Below, piece by piece: positions 7,525-14,721 of a stretch of 22,504 bases of DNA (position 1 is its first letter; each line of letters starts with the position of its first letter). A program made the position numbers and the translations under genes. The notes under the pieces were generated by a model, which was not told the origin of the DNA, did not search any database, and saw nothing but the letters and a program-made list of their open reading frames with translations. The DNA comes from Actinomycetales bacterium UBA1416 (GTDB lineage Bacteria > Actinomycetota > Actinomycetes > Actinomycetales > Actinomycetaceae): NCBI GenBank assembly GCA_002304945.1, contig DBPQ01000113.1:1-22504 (forward strand). The letters run 5' to 3'.

Positions 7525-8592
7525 TCACAGGCCGGGAGCGCAGGCCCCCTGCCCGAGCGCGGCGAGCCCGGTCAGGTCCCCGTCCTGGAAGGTGGTGACC
7601 GACGTGGTCACGGGGTTCATGAGCTGCTCCGGGTCCTCGACGTGGTCGAGGCCCATCAGGTGGCCCATCTCGTGGCGCAGCACCGCCCGCCACGCCGGTT
7701 CCTCTCCGATCGCGGGAGCGTCGAGGACGTCGGCGTCCAACAGCACCGATCCGGAGACGAGGTGGGCGACCCCGTTCAGCTCCACCCGGTACGTGTTCGC
7801 CACGCCCGCCACCTGCCCGTCCAGGTAGGGGACGCTGCCCGCGTCCGTGAACGCCACGAGCACCGGGGCCCACCGGTCCCCGTAGCGGTCCGGCTGGTAG
7901 GCGTCCCGTTCGAGTACGGGCGCCTCGTCCGTGCCACCGTCGACGACGAGCACCAGCCCCGTCGCGGCGCTCACCTCCGCGGCCACGCCGGCGACGGCGT
8001 CGGCGAAGGAGGCCGGGGCGCCGTCGTCGTTCACGACGAGGTGGATCGGCCGGCACGGCGACCACGTGATCGGGCCGGACCCGTCCGGCTGGAGGACCAT
8101 GAAGGCGTGGGAGTCGTCCCGTGCGGCCGGGGTGACGGCAGGCAGCAATCGGCGGGGCTGCTCCTCGTGGCCCGCCGTGGGGAACTCCTGCGGCCCGGGA
8201 TCGACGACCACGGGCGGCGGCGCATCCGGCGCATCCGGCGCTCCCGGGGCGGCCGGGTCGTCCGGGGCGGACCCGCCCTGCAGCTCGTCGACGGCGTCAC
8301 CCGCCTGCGCCCACAGCTCGTCCCAGGTCGCGGGGTCGGCGAGCGCCTCGATCTCCCCACGTGGGTCCGGGCTGCCCGCCCACCACACGCCACCCGCACC
8401 GAGCAGCAGGACGAGGACGACGGCGAGGCCACGCCCGCGCCGGCGGCGGCGGCGGGCGGGCCGCGGGGCGTACGGGATGTCCTCGAACCGCCAGGCGGTG
8501 TCCGGGACCTCCCGACCGGCGGCCTCCAGCCGCACCCACTCCGGCACGCGGCCGGTGGGCGAGCGCGGCAGGTCGTCGGGCGGGATGCTCAC
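7525..8592 (-). CDS. Membrane-anchored matrixin-like zinc metalloprotease
   Basis: A 355-residue protein, counted from the GTG at 8590-8592. Layout: polar N-terminus with a cluster of Arg at about 46-54, one membrane helix at about 55-72 (GLAVVLVLLLGAG), a Pro/Ala/Asp-rich linker at about 100-140, then a secreted protease domain. The zinc-binding motif HEMGHLMGLDH (HExxHxxGxxH, metzincin type) is at 307-317, followed by a methionine-containing turn PEQLMNP. The orientation predicts an extracytoplasmic protease tethered to the membrane; its substrate is unknown. The internal repeat of Ala-Pro-Asp in the linker looks like a flexible spacer. An in-frame GTG at 8608-8610 would add six residues. 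Ends 137 bp before mnhA on the same strand; the FMN-binding gene upstream is divergent. Confidence 0.85.
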   Translation of the reverse strand: MSIPPDDLPRSPTGRVPEWVRLEAAGREVPDTAWRFEDIPYAPRPARRRRRRGRGLAVVLVLLLGAGGVWWAGSPDPRGEIEALADPATWDELWAQAGDAVDELQGGSAPDDPAAPGAPDAPDAPPPVVVDPGPQEFPTAGHEEQPRRLLPAVTPAARDDSHAFMVLQPDGSGPITWSPCRPIHLVVNDDGAPASFADAVAGVAAEVSAATGLVLVVDGGTDEAPVLERDAYQPDRYGDRWAPVLVAFTDAGSVPYLDGQVAGVANTYRVELNGVAHLVSGSVLLDADVLDAPAIGEEPAWRAVLRHEMGHLMGLDHVEDPEQLMNPVTTSVTTFQDGDLTGLAALGQGACAPGL

Positions 8593-8639
8593 GCGTCCAT
8601 TGTGCGTCACCGGGGTGCCGCAACGTCAGGGAGGGACCG

Positions 8640-8645
8640 TACGCT
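8640..8645 (+). promoter_or_regulatory. -10 box for the PaiB-like gene (probable leaderless start)
   Basis: TACGCT stands exactly 6 nt before the GTG start at 8652. This is the spacing of a leaderless transcript whose first base is the start codon. No Shine-Dalgarno is appropriately placed. Confidence 0.45.
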
Positions 8646-8651
8646 GGCGGG

Positions 8652-9323
8652 GTGTACGTTCCCGACCACTTCGCCCTGACCGCCGAGCAGTCGCATGAGA
8701 TCCTCTCCGCGCCGCGGGCGGCCAACCTCATCACCCACGCCGCCTCCGGCCTGCACGCGACGCTCGTCCCGTTCTTCCACGTGGACCGCGGCGGGGAGCA
8801 CGGCACGCTCATCACCCATCTCGTGCGGACGAACCCGCAGGCCCGCGAGACGCCGGACGGTGAGGCTCTGGTGATCATGGACGTCGACGACGCGTACGTC
8901 TCCCCCGCGTGGTACCCCACCAACGTGAACCAGCCCGACGTGCCGACCTGGGACTACATCACCGTGCACGCCTACGGGGAACTCACGCTCCACGACGACC
9001 CGGAGTGGGCGCTCGCCGCCGCACGCGAGCTCACGGGGATCCACGAACCGGAGTCGGTGCTCGCCGAGGTGGGCGAGGCCCGGCTCGAGCGGATGGCCCG
9101 CGCGATCGTGGGCGTGGAGGTGCGGCTGACCCGCGTGATCGGGAAGGCGAAGATGAACCAGAACCGGCACCCGGTGGACGTCGCGGGTGTCGCCGACGCG
9201 CTGGGCGAGCAGGGGCACGAGGAGATGGCCGGCTTCCTGCGGGAGGTCTCCCACCCCTACGCCGAGGCGCGCTACCAGCTGCTCGCGGACCTGCGCGAGA
9301 CCCGGGGTCGGCGCCTCCGCTGA
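8652..9323 (+). CDS. FMN-binding negative transcriptional regulator, PaiB family
   Basis: A 223-residue cytoplasmic protein with the split-barrel flavin-binding fold of the PaiB/transcriptional-regulator family. Recognisable parts: MYVPDHFALT at the N-terminus (relatives begin MYxPxHF), ANLITHAASGLHATLVPF at about 24-41, the block AYVSPAWYPT at 81-90 with VPTWDYITVHAYG at 97-109, and GKAKMNQNR at 164-172. Bacillus PaiB was described as a negative regulator of sporulation and degradative enzymes; in actinobacteria the role is unproven, and there is no helix-turn-helix to be seen. Start is GTG 8652, fixed by the family N-terminus and by the -10 box 6 nt upstream. Length is normal. It is a single gene, converging with the PPDK-like gene. 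Confidence 0.9.
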   Translation: MYVPDHFALTAEQSHEILSAPRAANLITHAASGLHATLVPFFHVDRGGEHGTLITHLVRTNPQARETPDGEALVIMDVDDAYVSPAWYPTNVNQPDVPTWDYITVHAYGELTLHDDPEWALAAARELTGIHEPESVLAEVGEARLERMARAIVGVEVRLTRVIGKAKMNQNRHPVDVAGVADALGEQGHEEMAGFLREVSHPYAEARYQLLADLRETRGRRLR

Positions 9324-9352
9324 CGGGAGGGGCGGGCGCGGCAGTGCGGGCG

Positions 9353-9408
9353 CGACGGCGACGGCGAACGCGGGCGACGCCGTCGGCAACCGGCGCGACG
9401 CCGTCGGC
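9353..9408. terminator. GC-rich repeats able to form a hairpin between convergent genes
   Basis: CGACGGCG at 9353-9360 and 9359-9366 can pair with CGCCGTCG at 9378-9385 or 9399-9406. The right-hand copies are part of a 14-bp direct repeat (9374-9387 and 9395-9408). No U-tract follows. A bidirectional intrinsic terminator for the PaiB-like and PPDK-like genes is plausible but weakly supported. Confidence 0.3.
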
Positions 9409-9417
9409 GGGTGGCGG

Positions 9418-11970
9418 TCACCCGCAGCGGACTTCCTGGGTGACGACGTTGGAGTAGACGACGAGCCCCGGGGTCGCCGCCACATGGATGACGTGGGCGA
9501 GGTTCGCACCCGAGGGTGAGACCTCCGCGATGACGTTGAGTTCCCGGAGGATGCGGTCGGGGTTGAACACGACGTCCTCCTGCCCGTCGAAGATCGCGAC
9601 GTAGAAGATGCCGGACTCCACGAGGTCCTGGAAGAAATGTGAGCCGTAGGACAGCTCCGGCATGAAGCCGTCCCCCTTGGACGCGAACTCGCAGATCACC
9701 TCCATCGTCGCCACCTCGGCGAAGCGGACGGGCACCCCGAGCGACGGCGTCGTGGTCCCCCACCGGCCAGGGCCGGCCAGCAGGACCGTCCTGTCGTGCA
9801 GCACCCGGTTGAGGACGCCGATCTCCCGCGCCACCGCGTGCTTGGCCTGCTCGGGGAGGTCGAGGTACTCCTGGGCACGCACGAGGATCACGTGGTCCAG
9901 CGGGATCCGCACGTTCCCGCCCATGAAGTTGCCGGTGTTGGCGAAGAACAACTCGTCCGGATCCTCCCAGTGGGGCATGTCCACCGTGACGCCGAGGCCC
10001 TTCGTCTGCAGCGGGCGGCACTGGACGACGTTGACCTTGAACTGCCCCCGGGCATCGAAGTTGGCGGTGAACTCCACGTCCACCGGGTAGTCGTAGGCGC
10101 GTTCCAGGGTGGCGAGCGCCTCCCGCATGAGACGCGGGAAGTCCGTGCGGCCCAGCAACGTGCGGAAGTCGAGAATGGAGGGCGGCACCCGGGACTCCTT
10201 GTGGCCCATCTCGCGCAGCCACCGGACGGTCTGATGGTCCACGCTCACGAAGAGGCTCCGGTCCGTCTTCAGGTCCTGGCCGATCACGTCCTCCATGGGG
10301 CGGGTGACGAGGGCGTTGTCGGCGAGCGAGATGACGTCGACCGAGCGCTGGGAGAACTTCTTCTCGTCCCCGTAGTTCATGGGCGGGAGGCGCAGCGGGT
10401 CGTCGAGGGTGACGATGCGCGCATAATCCCCCTCGGTGCGGTCCACCGCGCGCGTGCCGAGCCCGAAGACGAGGCGGAGCATCCCGGCGGACATGTCCAT
10501 GTCGCTGTCCCAGATGTAGAGGTTGGAGGAGTTGCCCACGCCGGCCACGTGCGGGAAGTAGTCGGAGCCGTGCCTGTCCCCCGAGACCCGCTGGACGAGG
10601 ATGGCCATCTGCTCGTCCTTGTCGAAGAGACCGCGGTCCAGGCGGTAGGCGAGCGCATCCTCGTTCATGGTGCTCGCGTACACGGAGCGGACCGCGTGGG
10701 AGAAGGCCCGGTACCGTTCCTCGGGCGTGCCCTGGTTGGCGCAGAACACCGAGGTGTACTTCCCGGCGAAGGCGTTGCCGTAGCTGTCCTCCAGGAGGGA
10801 ACTGGACCGGACGATGATCGGGGATGCCCCGAAGTACTCGAGCATCTGCAGGAACTGCTCGCGGATCCCGGTGGGGAACTCCCCGTGGAGGAGCTTCTCG
10901 CGCAGTTCCGGAGCGTGGGCGTGATAGCCCTCGGGCGTCTTCTGGCGCGTGCGGAGCCGCCACCACCCGTTCTCCACGATGTAGGTGTAGAAGATGTCCG
11001 CGCCCAGGTAGAAGGAGTCGTGGGGCTCCTTGTGGGCGGTGAACCGCTCGCCCATCTCCGCCTCGAGGATCGCCGTGGCGAGCAGCATCCCCACGCTCTT
11101 GCCCCCGATGAAGCCCGTGCCCACCTCGCGGGAGGCGATGCGGAGGATGTCCGCGAGGGTGAGGTACCTCTGGCAGAGCTCGAACATCTTCGAGTCCCTG
11201 CCGATGAGCATCTGCATGAGGAGGGTCTTGATCGACTCCTGGTCCTCCGGCGGCCGACTGAGGGCCTCACGGGCACGGCTGAAGGTGACGTTCCAGAAGT
11301 CCGGCCGGTCCGAGGGGTGCTGGATGGTGGAGAAGAGCGCGGCGACCTCCGAGCTCGCGGTGACGCTCGTCGCCGTGTCCTCCTCGATCAGGTGGGGGAA
11401 GAACATGGTGGGCGAGTACCGCTGCCACACCTTGAGGGGGTGGATGTAGAGCTGGTCGTCCACCTCGTAGAGGTCCAGCAGCAGCTGGGTGGTCTCCCGG
11501 ATACCGGCGATCGTCGAGTACGTGTGGGCGTTGCGGATGAGCGCGAAGTAGGCGATCGTGTCCAGCTCGTAGAGGAACGGGCAGGTCACCTTGAAGAAGT
11601 TCCCGATCATCAGGTCCGAGTACCAGTACTCGAGCAGGTCCGTGAGGCAGTCGAAGACGTAGAACGCCCGCATGCCCTCCCGCTCCACGATCGCGTTGAC
11701 CTCGGTGGCGAAGCTCTCGAAACCCATCGAGGCGTCCACGTGATGGGTGATCACCTCCGGGGAGTCGTCCATGAGCGGTTCGTGCCGGCCGAACCGCACG
11801 TACACGAGCTTCCGCCCGTCCGCCCCGGCCTGTGCGACGAAGGGGTCCACCACCATCCGGTAGTCGAAGACCGAGTCCACCTGCCACACCACGTTGTCCC
11901 CAAGGCGCAGGTGGTCGATGACGGTGTCGAAGCCCGGCATTCCCGTACTCACCCGGGAGGGGATGTTCAT
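9418..11970 (-). CDS. PEP/pyruvate-binding (PPDK N-terminal) domain protein with P-loop-less KaiC-like N-terminus
   Basis: An 850-residue protein. Residues about 7-200 resemble a KaiC/RecA-type module: opening STGMPGFDTVIDHLRLGD at 8-24, a Walker-B-like AFYVFDCLTDL at 102-112, but where a P-loop GxxxxGKT is expected (about 31-40) the sequence is VDSVFDYRMV, so ATP binding there is probably lost. Residues about 285-740 are the ATP-grasp-like domain of PEP synthase/pyruvate phosphate dikinase, with FIGGKSVGM at 287-295, SPIIVRSSSLLEDSYGNAFAGK at 383-404 and the VQCRPLQ strand. The phospho-histidine domain and the PEP-binding barrel are missing, so it cannot carry out the full dikinase reaction. 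The actual phosphotransfer or nucleotide-binding role is unknown. Start ATG 11968-11970 follows a TACGCT box by 6 nt. Divergent from glgB. Confidence 0.8.
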   Translation of the reverse strand: MNIPSRVSTGMPGFDTVIDHLRLGDNVVWQVDSVFDYRMVVDPFVAQAGADGRKLVYVRFGRHEPLMDDSPEVITHHVDASMGFESFATEVNAIVEREGMRAFYVFDCLTDLLEYWYSDLMIGNFFKVTCPFLYELDTIAYFALIRNAHTYSTIAGIRETTQLLLDLYEVDDQLYIHPLKVWQRYSPTMFFPHLIEEDTATSVTASSEVAALFSTIQHPSDRPDFWNVTFSRAREALSRPPEDQESIKTLLMQMLIGRDSKMFELCQRYLTLADILRIASREVGTGFIGGKSVGMLLATAILEAEMGERFTAHKEPHDSFYLGADIFYTYIVENGWWRLRTRQKTPEGYHAHAPELREKLLHGEFPTGIREQFLQMLEYFGASPIIVRSSSLLEDSYGNAFAGKYTSVFCANQGTPEERYRAFSHAVRSVYASTMNEDALAYRLDRGLFDKDEQMAILVQRVSGDRHGSDYFPHVAGVGNSSNLYIWDSDMDMSAGMLRLVFGLGTRAVDRTEGDYARIVTLDDPLRLPPMNYGDEKKFSQRSVDVISLADNALVTRPMEDVIGQDLKTDRSLFVSVDHQTVRWLREMGHKESRVPPSILDFRTLLGRTDFPRLMREALATLERAYDYPVDVEFTANFDARGQFKVNVVQCRPLQTKGLGVTVDMPHWEDPDELFFANTGNFMGGNVRIPLDHVILVRAQEYLDLPEQAKHAVAREIGVLNRVLHDRTVLLAGPGRWGTTTPSLGVPVRFAEVATMEVICEFASKGDGFMPELSYGSHFFQDLVESGIFYVAIFDGQEDVVFNPDRILRELNVIAEVSPSGANLAHVIHVAATPGLVVYSNVVTQEVRCG

Positions 11971-11976
11971 GCGTTC

Positions 11977-11982
11977 AGCGTA
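11977..11982 (-). promoter_or_regulatory. -10 box of the PPDK-like gene (probable leaderless start)
   Basis: TACGCT on the minus strand ends 6 nt before the ATG at 11970. This is the same box and spacing as at the PaiB-like gene. No Shine-Dalgarno sequence precedes the ATG. Confidence 0.45.
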
Positions 11983-12030
11983 GGCGGCGGTGGGTTGCGG
12001 GCGAGGGCCGTCTCGCTGTGCTGAGTGGAT

Positions 12031-12412
12031 GCCGTCGCCGAGCCGGCCCCCAACAGCGCCCGCACGTGTGGAGCAGGCGGGGCGCCGTTGCCGAGCTGCC
12101 CCCAACAGCGCCCGCACGTGTGCCCCTCCTCCCCAAGGGCGTACGCACAACGTTCGAGCGGGTGGTACACCACCCGCAGGATCGTTCTGCGTACGCACAA
12201 CGATTCGGCGCACGCCTTTGGGAGCGCCCCATCCCGTCAGAGGACCCGCTGGAACGTTCTGCGGGCGCTCTTGGGCCCTCGGAAGGCGACCCGTGCCCCG
12301 ACTGCGCCCGCAGGATCGTCCAGCGTGCGCTCTTGGGCCCGCGTCCGGCAGCCCGCGAGCCCCGCTGACACAACTGCGCCCGCAGGATCGTCCAGCGTGC
12401 GCCCTTGGGCCC
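12031..12412. repeat. Cluster of seven related ~35-40-bp units, three inverted then four direct
   Basis: Near-identical pairs are 12031-12070 with 12084-12122 and 12301-12340 with 12373-12412 (40 bp, one difference). Further diverged members are 12131-12165, 12170-12223 and 12245-12279. Read on the minus strand, the first three units carry the same core as the others (Cys-codon-free, roughly CCCGC..GATCGT..GCGTGCGC..TTGGG), so the cluster is three minus-strand units facing four plus-strand units. The change of direction is marked by a 7-bp palindrome CGGGTGG/CCACCCG at 12159-12176. The 12-mer GTACGCACAACG is exactly repeated at 12141-12152 and 12191-12202. Unit borders are approximate. Confidence 0.75.
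12159..12176. repeat. Central palindrome of the repeat cluster
   Basis: CGGGTGG at 12159-12165 and CCACCCG at 12170-12176 form a perfect 7-bp inverted repeat around TACA. It sits where the repeat units switch orientation. It could be an operator half-site pair or simply the product of a head-to-head duplication. Confidence 0.6.
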
Positions 12413-12604
12413 ATGGTGGGCGGGACACCACGCACGTATCCCCCGGACGCCGCCCTGCACGAGCATCTGGTGGCCGCCGGGGCGCCGGACGGGACCTCTC
12501 CACCAAAACCGACCCCGCAAGATCACCCACCGGGACCGCGGTCACGGAATGATGGACACCATCCCCCGGGAGGACGCACCCCCCGGGAACGGCATCCGAC
12601 GATG

Positions 12605-12609
12605 AGGAG
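12605..12609 (+). promoter_or_regulatory. Shine-Dalgarno sequence of glgB
   Basis: AGGAG within GATGAGGAGA, 5 nt before the GTG at 12615. It fixes the glgB start at this GTG and shows that glgB, unlike several neighbours, is translated from a leadered mRNA. Confidence 0.75.
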
Positions 12610-12614
12610 AACTC

Positions 12615-14678
12615 GTGGCACACGACGTGACCGGTGGTCTGACCGGCTGGGACCTCGAAGGCTTCCACCAAGGTGGTGACACGGAGTGCTGGAAACGTCT
12701 CGGCGCGCACGTGGTGACGATCCAGGACGACGAGCGGGGTGAGATCACCGGCACCCGCTTCGCGGTCTGGGCCCCCAACGCCCACGCGGTGCGGATCAAC
12801 GGGGACTTCAACTGGTGGACCGGGGACGACATGCACCTGGTTCCCGGCTCCGGGGTGTGGGCGCTGTTCGTCGAGGGCGTCGGCGAGGGCGCCATGTACA
12901 AGTACAACATCCTCGGTGCCGACGGGATCTGGCACGAGAAGGTGGACCCGATGGCGCGCTTCGCCGAGCGGGCGCCGTCGAACGCCTCGATCGTCTACGA
13001 GAGCAAGTACGCCTGGTCCGACGACGAGTGGCTGGCCTCGCGGGCCGCCCACACCCCGCACACCTCGCCCATGTCGATCTACGAGGTGCACCTCGGCTCG
13101 TGGCGTCGCGGCAAGACCTACCTCGAACTGGCGGACGAACTGGTCGAGTACGTCACCTGGCAGGGTTTCACCCACGTGGAGCTCATGCCGGTCACGGAGC
13201 ACCCGCTCGAGGCCTCGTGGGGTTACCAGGTCACGAACTACTTCGCCCCCATGTCCCGGCTCGGCCGCCCGGACGAGTTCCGCTACCTCGTGGACCGCCT
13301 GCACCAGGCCGGCATCGGCGTGATCCTTGACTGGGTTCCCGGGCACTTCCCCAAGGACGAGTGGGCGCTCGGCCGCTTCGACGGCACCGCCCTCTACGAG
13401 CACGCGGACCCCCGCCAGGGCGAGCACAAGGAGTGGGGCACCTACATCTTCAACTACGCTCGCAACGAGGTGAAGTCCTTCCTCGTCTCCAACGCCCTGT
13501 ACTGGGTGACCGAGTTCCACATCGACGCGCTGCGCGTGGACGCCGTCGCCTCGATGCTCTACCTCGACTACAACCGCGAGGACGGCCAGTGGGTGCCGAA
13601 CATCCACGGCGGGAACCACAACCTCGAGGCCATCGACTTCCTGAAGTACGTCAACAGCCACCTGTACGAGCGGGTGCCGGGCGTCGTCACGATCGCTGAG
13701 GAGTCCACGGCGTTCAGCGGCGTCACGAAGCCGGTCAGCGTGGGCGGGCTCGGGTTCGGGTTCAAGTGGAACATGGGCTGGATGCACGACTCGCTGGGCT
13801 ACATCGCCGAGGAGCCGATCCACCGGCAGTACCACCACCACGAGATGACGTTCGCGATGGTGTACCAGTACTCCGAGAACTACGTGCTCCCCATCAGCCA
13901 CGACGAGGTGGTCCACGGCAAGGGGTCGATGATCAACAAGATCCCGCAGGACGACTGGCGTAAGTTCGCCACCCTCCGCGCGTTCTATTCCTTCATGTGG
14001 TCCTTCCCGGGCAAGAAGCTCGTGTTCATGGGCTCGGAGTTCGGGCAGCGCTCCGAGTGGAACGAGGCCACCAGCCTCGAGTGGTGGGTGGACGGGCTCT
14101 GGGGCCACCACGGCCTCCAGCTCATGTTCAAGAGCCTCAACGAGCTGTACCGCGAACACCCGGCGCTCTGGAAGCTGGACTCCGATCCGGAGGGCTTCCG
14201 CTGGATCAACGGCGACGACGCCGGCGCGAACACGTTCTCCTGGCTCCGCTTCGACGGAGACGGCCAGCAGATCGCCTGCGCCATCAACTTCTCCTCGGTG
14301 CCGTGGACGCAGTACCGGATCGGCCTGCCGCAGGCGGGCACGTGGACGGAGATCTTCAACTCCGACGACGCCAGCTTCGACGGCACCGGGTCCTTCGGGA
14401 ACCTGGGCCAGGTGATCGCCGTGGACGAGCCGTGGAACGGCTTCCCGGCGAGCGCGTCGGTGGTGATCCCGCCGCTCGGTGCGGTGTTCTTCCGTTACGA
14501 GGACGCCGGAACGCCGGTCGCGGCAGCGGCTGCGGTTGCGGCGGTCACCGAGACCGACGACGCGGACGGTCCCGACGTCGCCGACAGCCCGGACTCCCCC
14601 GACTCCCCCGAGAGTGCGGACTCCCCGGACTCCCCCGACTCCCCGGACAGCCCACCCAGCGCGGACAGCCCGGCGTAG
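12615..14678 (+). CDS. glgB: 1,4-alpha-glucan branching enzyme
   Basis: A 687-residue GH13 enzyme that cuts alpha-1,4-glucan chains and rejoins them as alpha-1,6 branches in glycogen synthesis. Residues about 28-130 are the CBM48 N-terminal domain (TRFAVWAPNAHAVRINGDFNWW at 47-68). The catalytic barrel follows: SIYEVHLGSWRRG at 154-166, region I HVELMPVTEHP at 187-197, nucleophile Asp309 in ALRVDAVASMLY, acid/base Glu362 in IAEESTAFSGV, and SHDEVVHGKGSM at 428-439 with Asp430. The C-terminal beta domain ends near residue 630. The protein carries one N-terminal module, not the two of E. coli GlgB. Odd: residues about 645-687 are a low-complexity tail of Ser, Pro, Asp. Start GTG is supported by AGGAG 5 nt upstream. 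No other glycogen gene is adjacent. The long repeat-rich spacer upstream may carry regulation. Confidence 0.97.
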   Translation: MAHDVTGGLTGWDLEGFHQGGDTECWKRLGAHVVTIQDDERGEITGTRFAVWAPNAHAVRINGDFNWWTGDDMHLVPGSGVWALFVEGVGEGAMYKYNILGADGIWHEKVDPMARFAERAPSNASIVYESKYAWSDDEWLASRAAHTPHTSPMSIYEVHLGSWRRGKTYLELADELVEYVTWQGFTHVELMPVTEHPLEASWGYQVTNYFAPMSRLGRPDEFRYLVDRLHQAGIGVILDWVPGHFPKDEWALGRFDGTALYEHADPRQGEHKEWGTYIFNYARNEVKSFLVSNALYWVTEFHIDALRVDAVASMLYLDYNREDGQWVPNIHGGNHNLEAIDFLKYVNSHLYERVPGVVTIAEESTAFSGVTKPVSVGGLGFGFKWNMGWMHDSLGYIAEEPIHRQYHHHEMTFAMVYQYSENYVLPISHDEVVHGKGSMINKIPQDDWRKFATLRAFYSFMWSFPGKKLVFMGSEFGQRSEWNEATSLEWWVDGLWGHHGLQLMFKSLNELYREHPALWKLDSDPEGFRWINGDDAGANTFSWLRFDGDGQQIACAINFSSVPWTQYRIGLPQAGTWTEIFNSDDASFDGTGSFGNLGQVIAVDEPWNGFPASASVVIPPLGAVFFRYEDAGTPVAAAAAVAAVTETDDADGPDVADSPDSPDSPESADSPDSPDSPDSPPSADSPA

Positions 14679-14687
14679 CCGGCCGAC

Positions 14688-14720
14688 GACGGCGCCCCAC
14701 CAGCCGCGTGGGGCGCCGTC
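14688..14720. terminator. Strong hairpin between convergent glgB and acyltransferase
   Basis: A perfect 13-bp GC-rich stem (14688-14700 pairs with 14708-14720) with a 7-nt loop starts 9 nt after the glgB stop and ends 1 nt before the stop of the minus-strand acyltransferase. There is no U-tract, as usual for actinobacterial hairpin terminators. It should serve both genes. Confidence 0.75.
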
Positions 14721-14721
14721 C

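Larger units (their letters stand above)
11971..12614. other. 644-bp divergent intergenic region upstream of glgB
   Basis: Unusually long for this compact window. It contains the promoter of the PPDK-like gene at its left end, the repeat cluster at 12031-12412 and about 190 bp of unique sequence before the glgB ribosome binding site. Open frames crossing it are low-complexity reads through the repeats and do not resemble proteins. A glgB promoter was not identified with confidence; an AATGAT hexamer at 12548-12553 is the best -10 candidate. Confidence 0.65.

Noticed and set aside
4496..7828. Very long plus-strand open frame (over 1100 codons) opposite mnhA
   Set aside because: Its translation is Arg/His/Glu/Gly-rich low-complexity sequence without any family features. 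It is the antisense shadow of the highly biased codons of mnhA and the protease gene.
9796..12024. 742-codon plus-strand open frame opposite the PPDK-like gene
   Set aside because: Val/Gly/Glu-rich shadow translation; the minus strand clearly encodes the PPDK-type domain with conserved motifs.
12031..12412. CRISPR array or integron attC-like array
   Set aside because: Spacing is uneven, units occur in both orientations, spacers are not of constant length, and no cas genes or integrase are in the window.
12237..14159. 640-codon minus-strand open frame opposite glgB
   Set aside because: The glgB protein on the plus strand is complete with all catalytic motifs; the antisense frame has no recognisable domain and starts within the repeat cluster side of the spacer.
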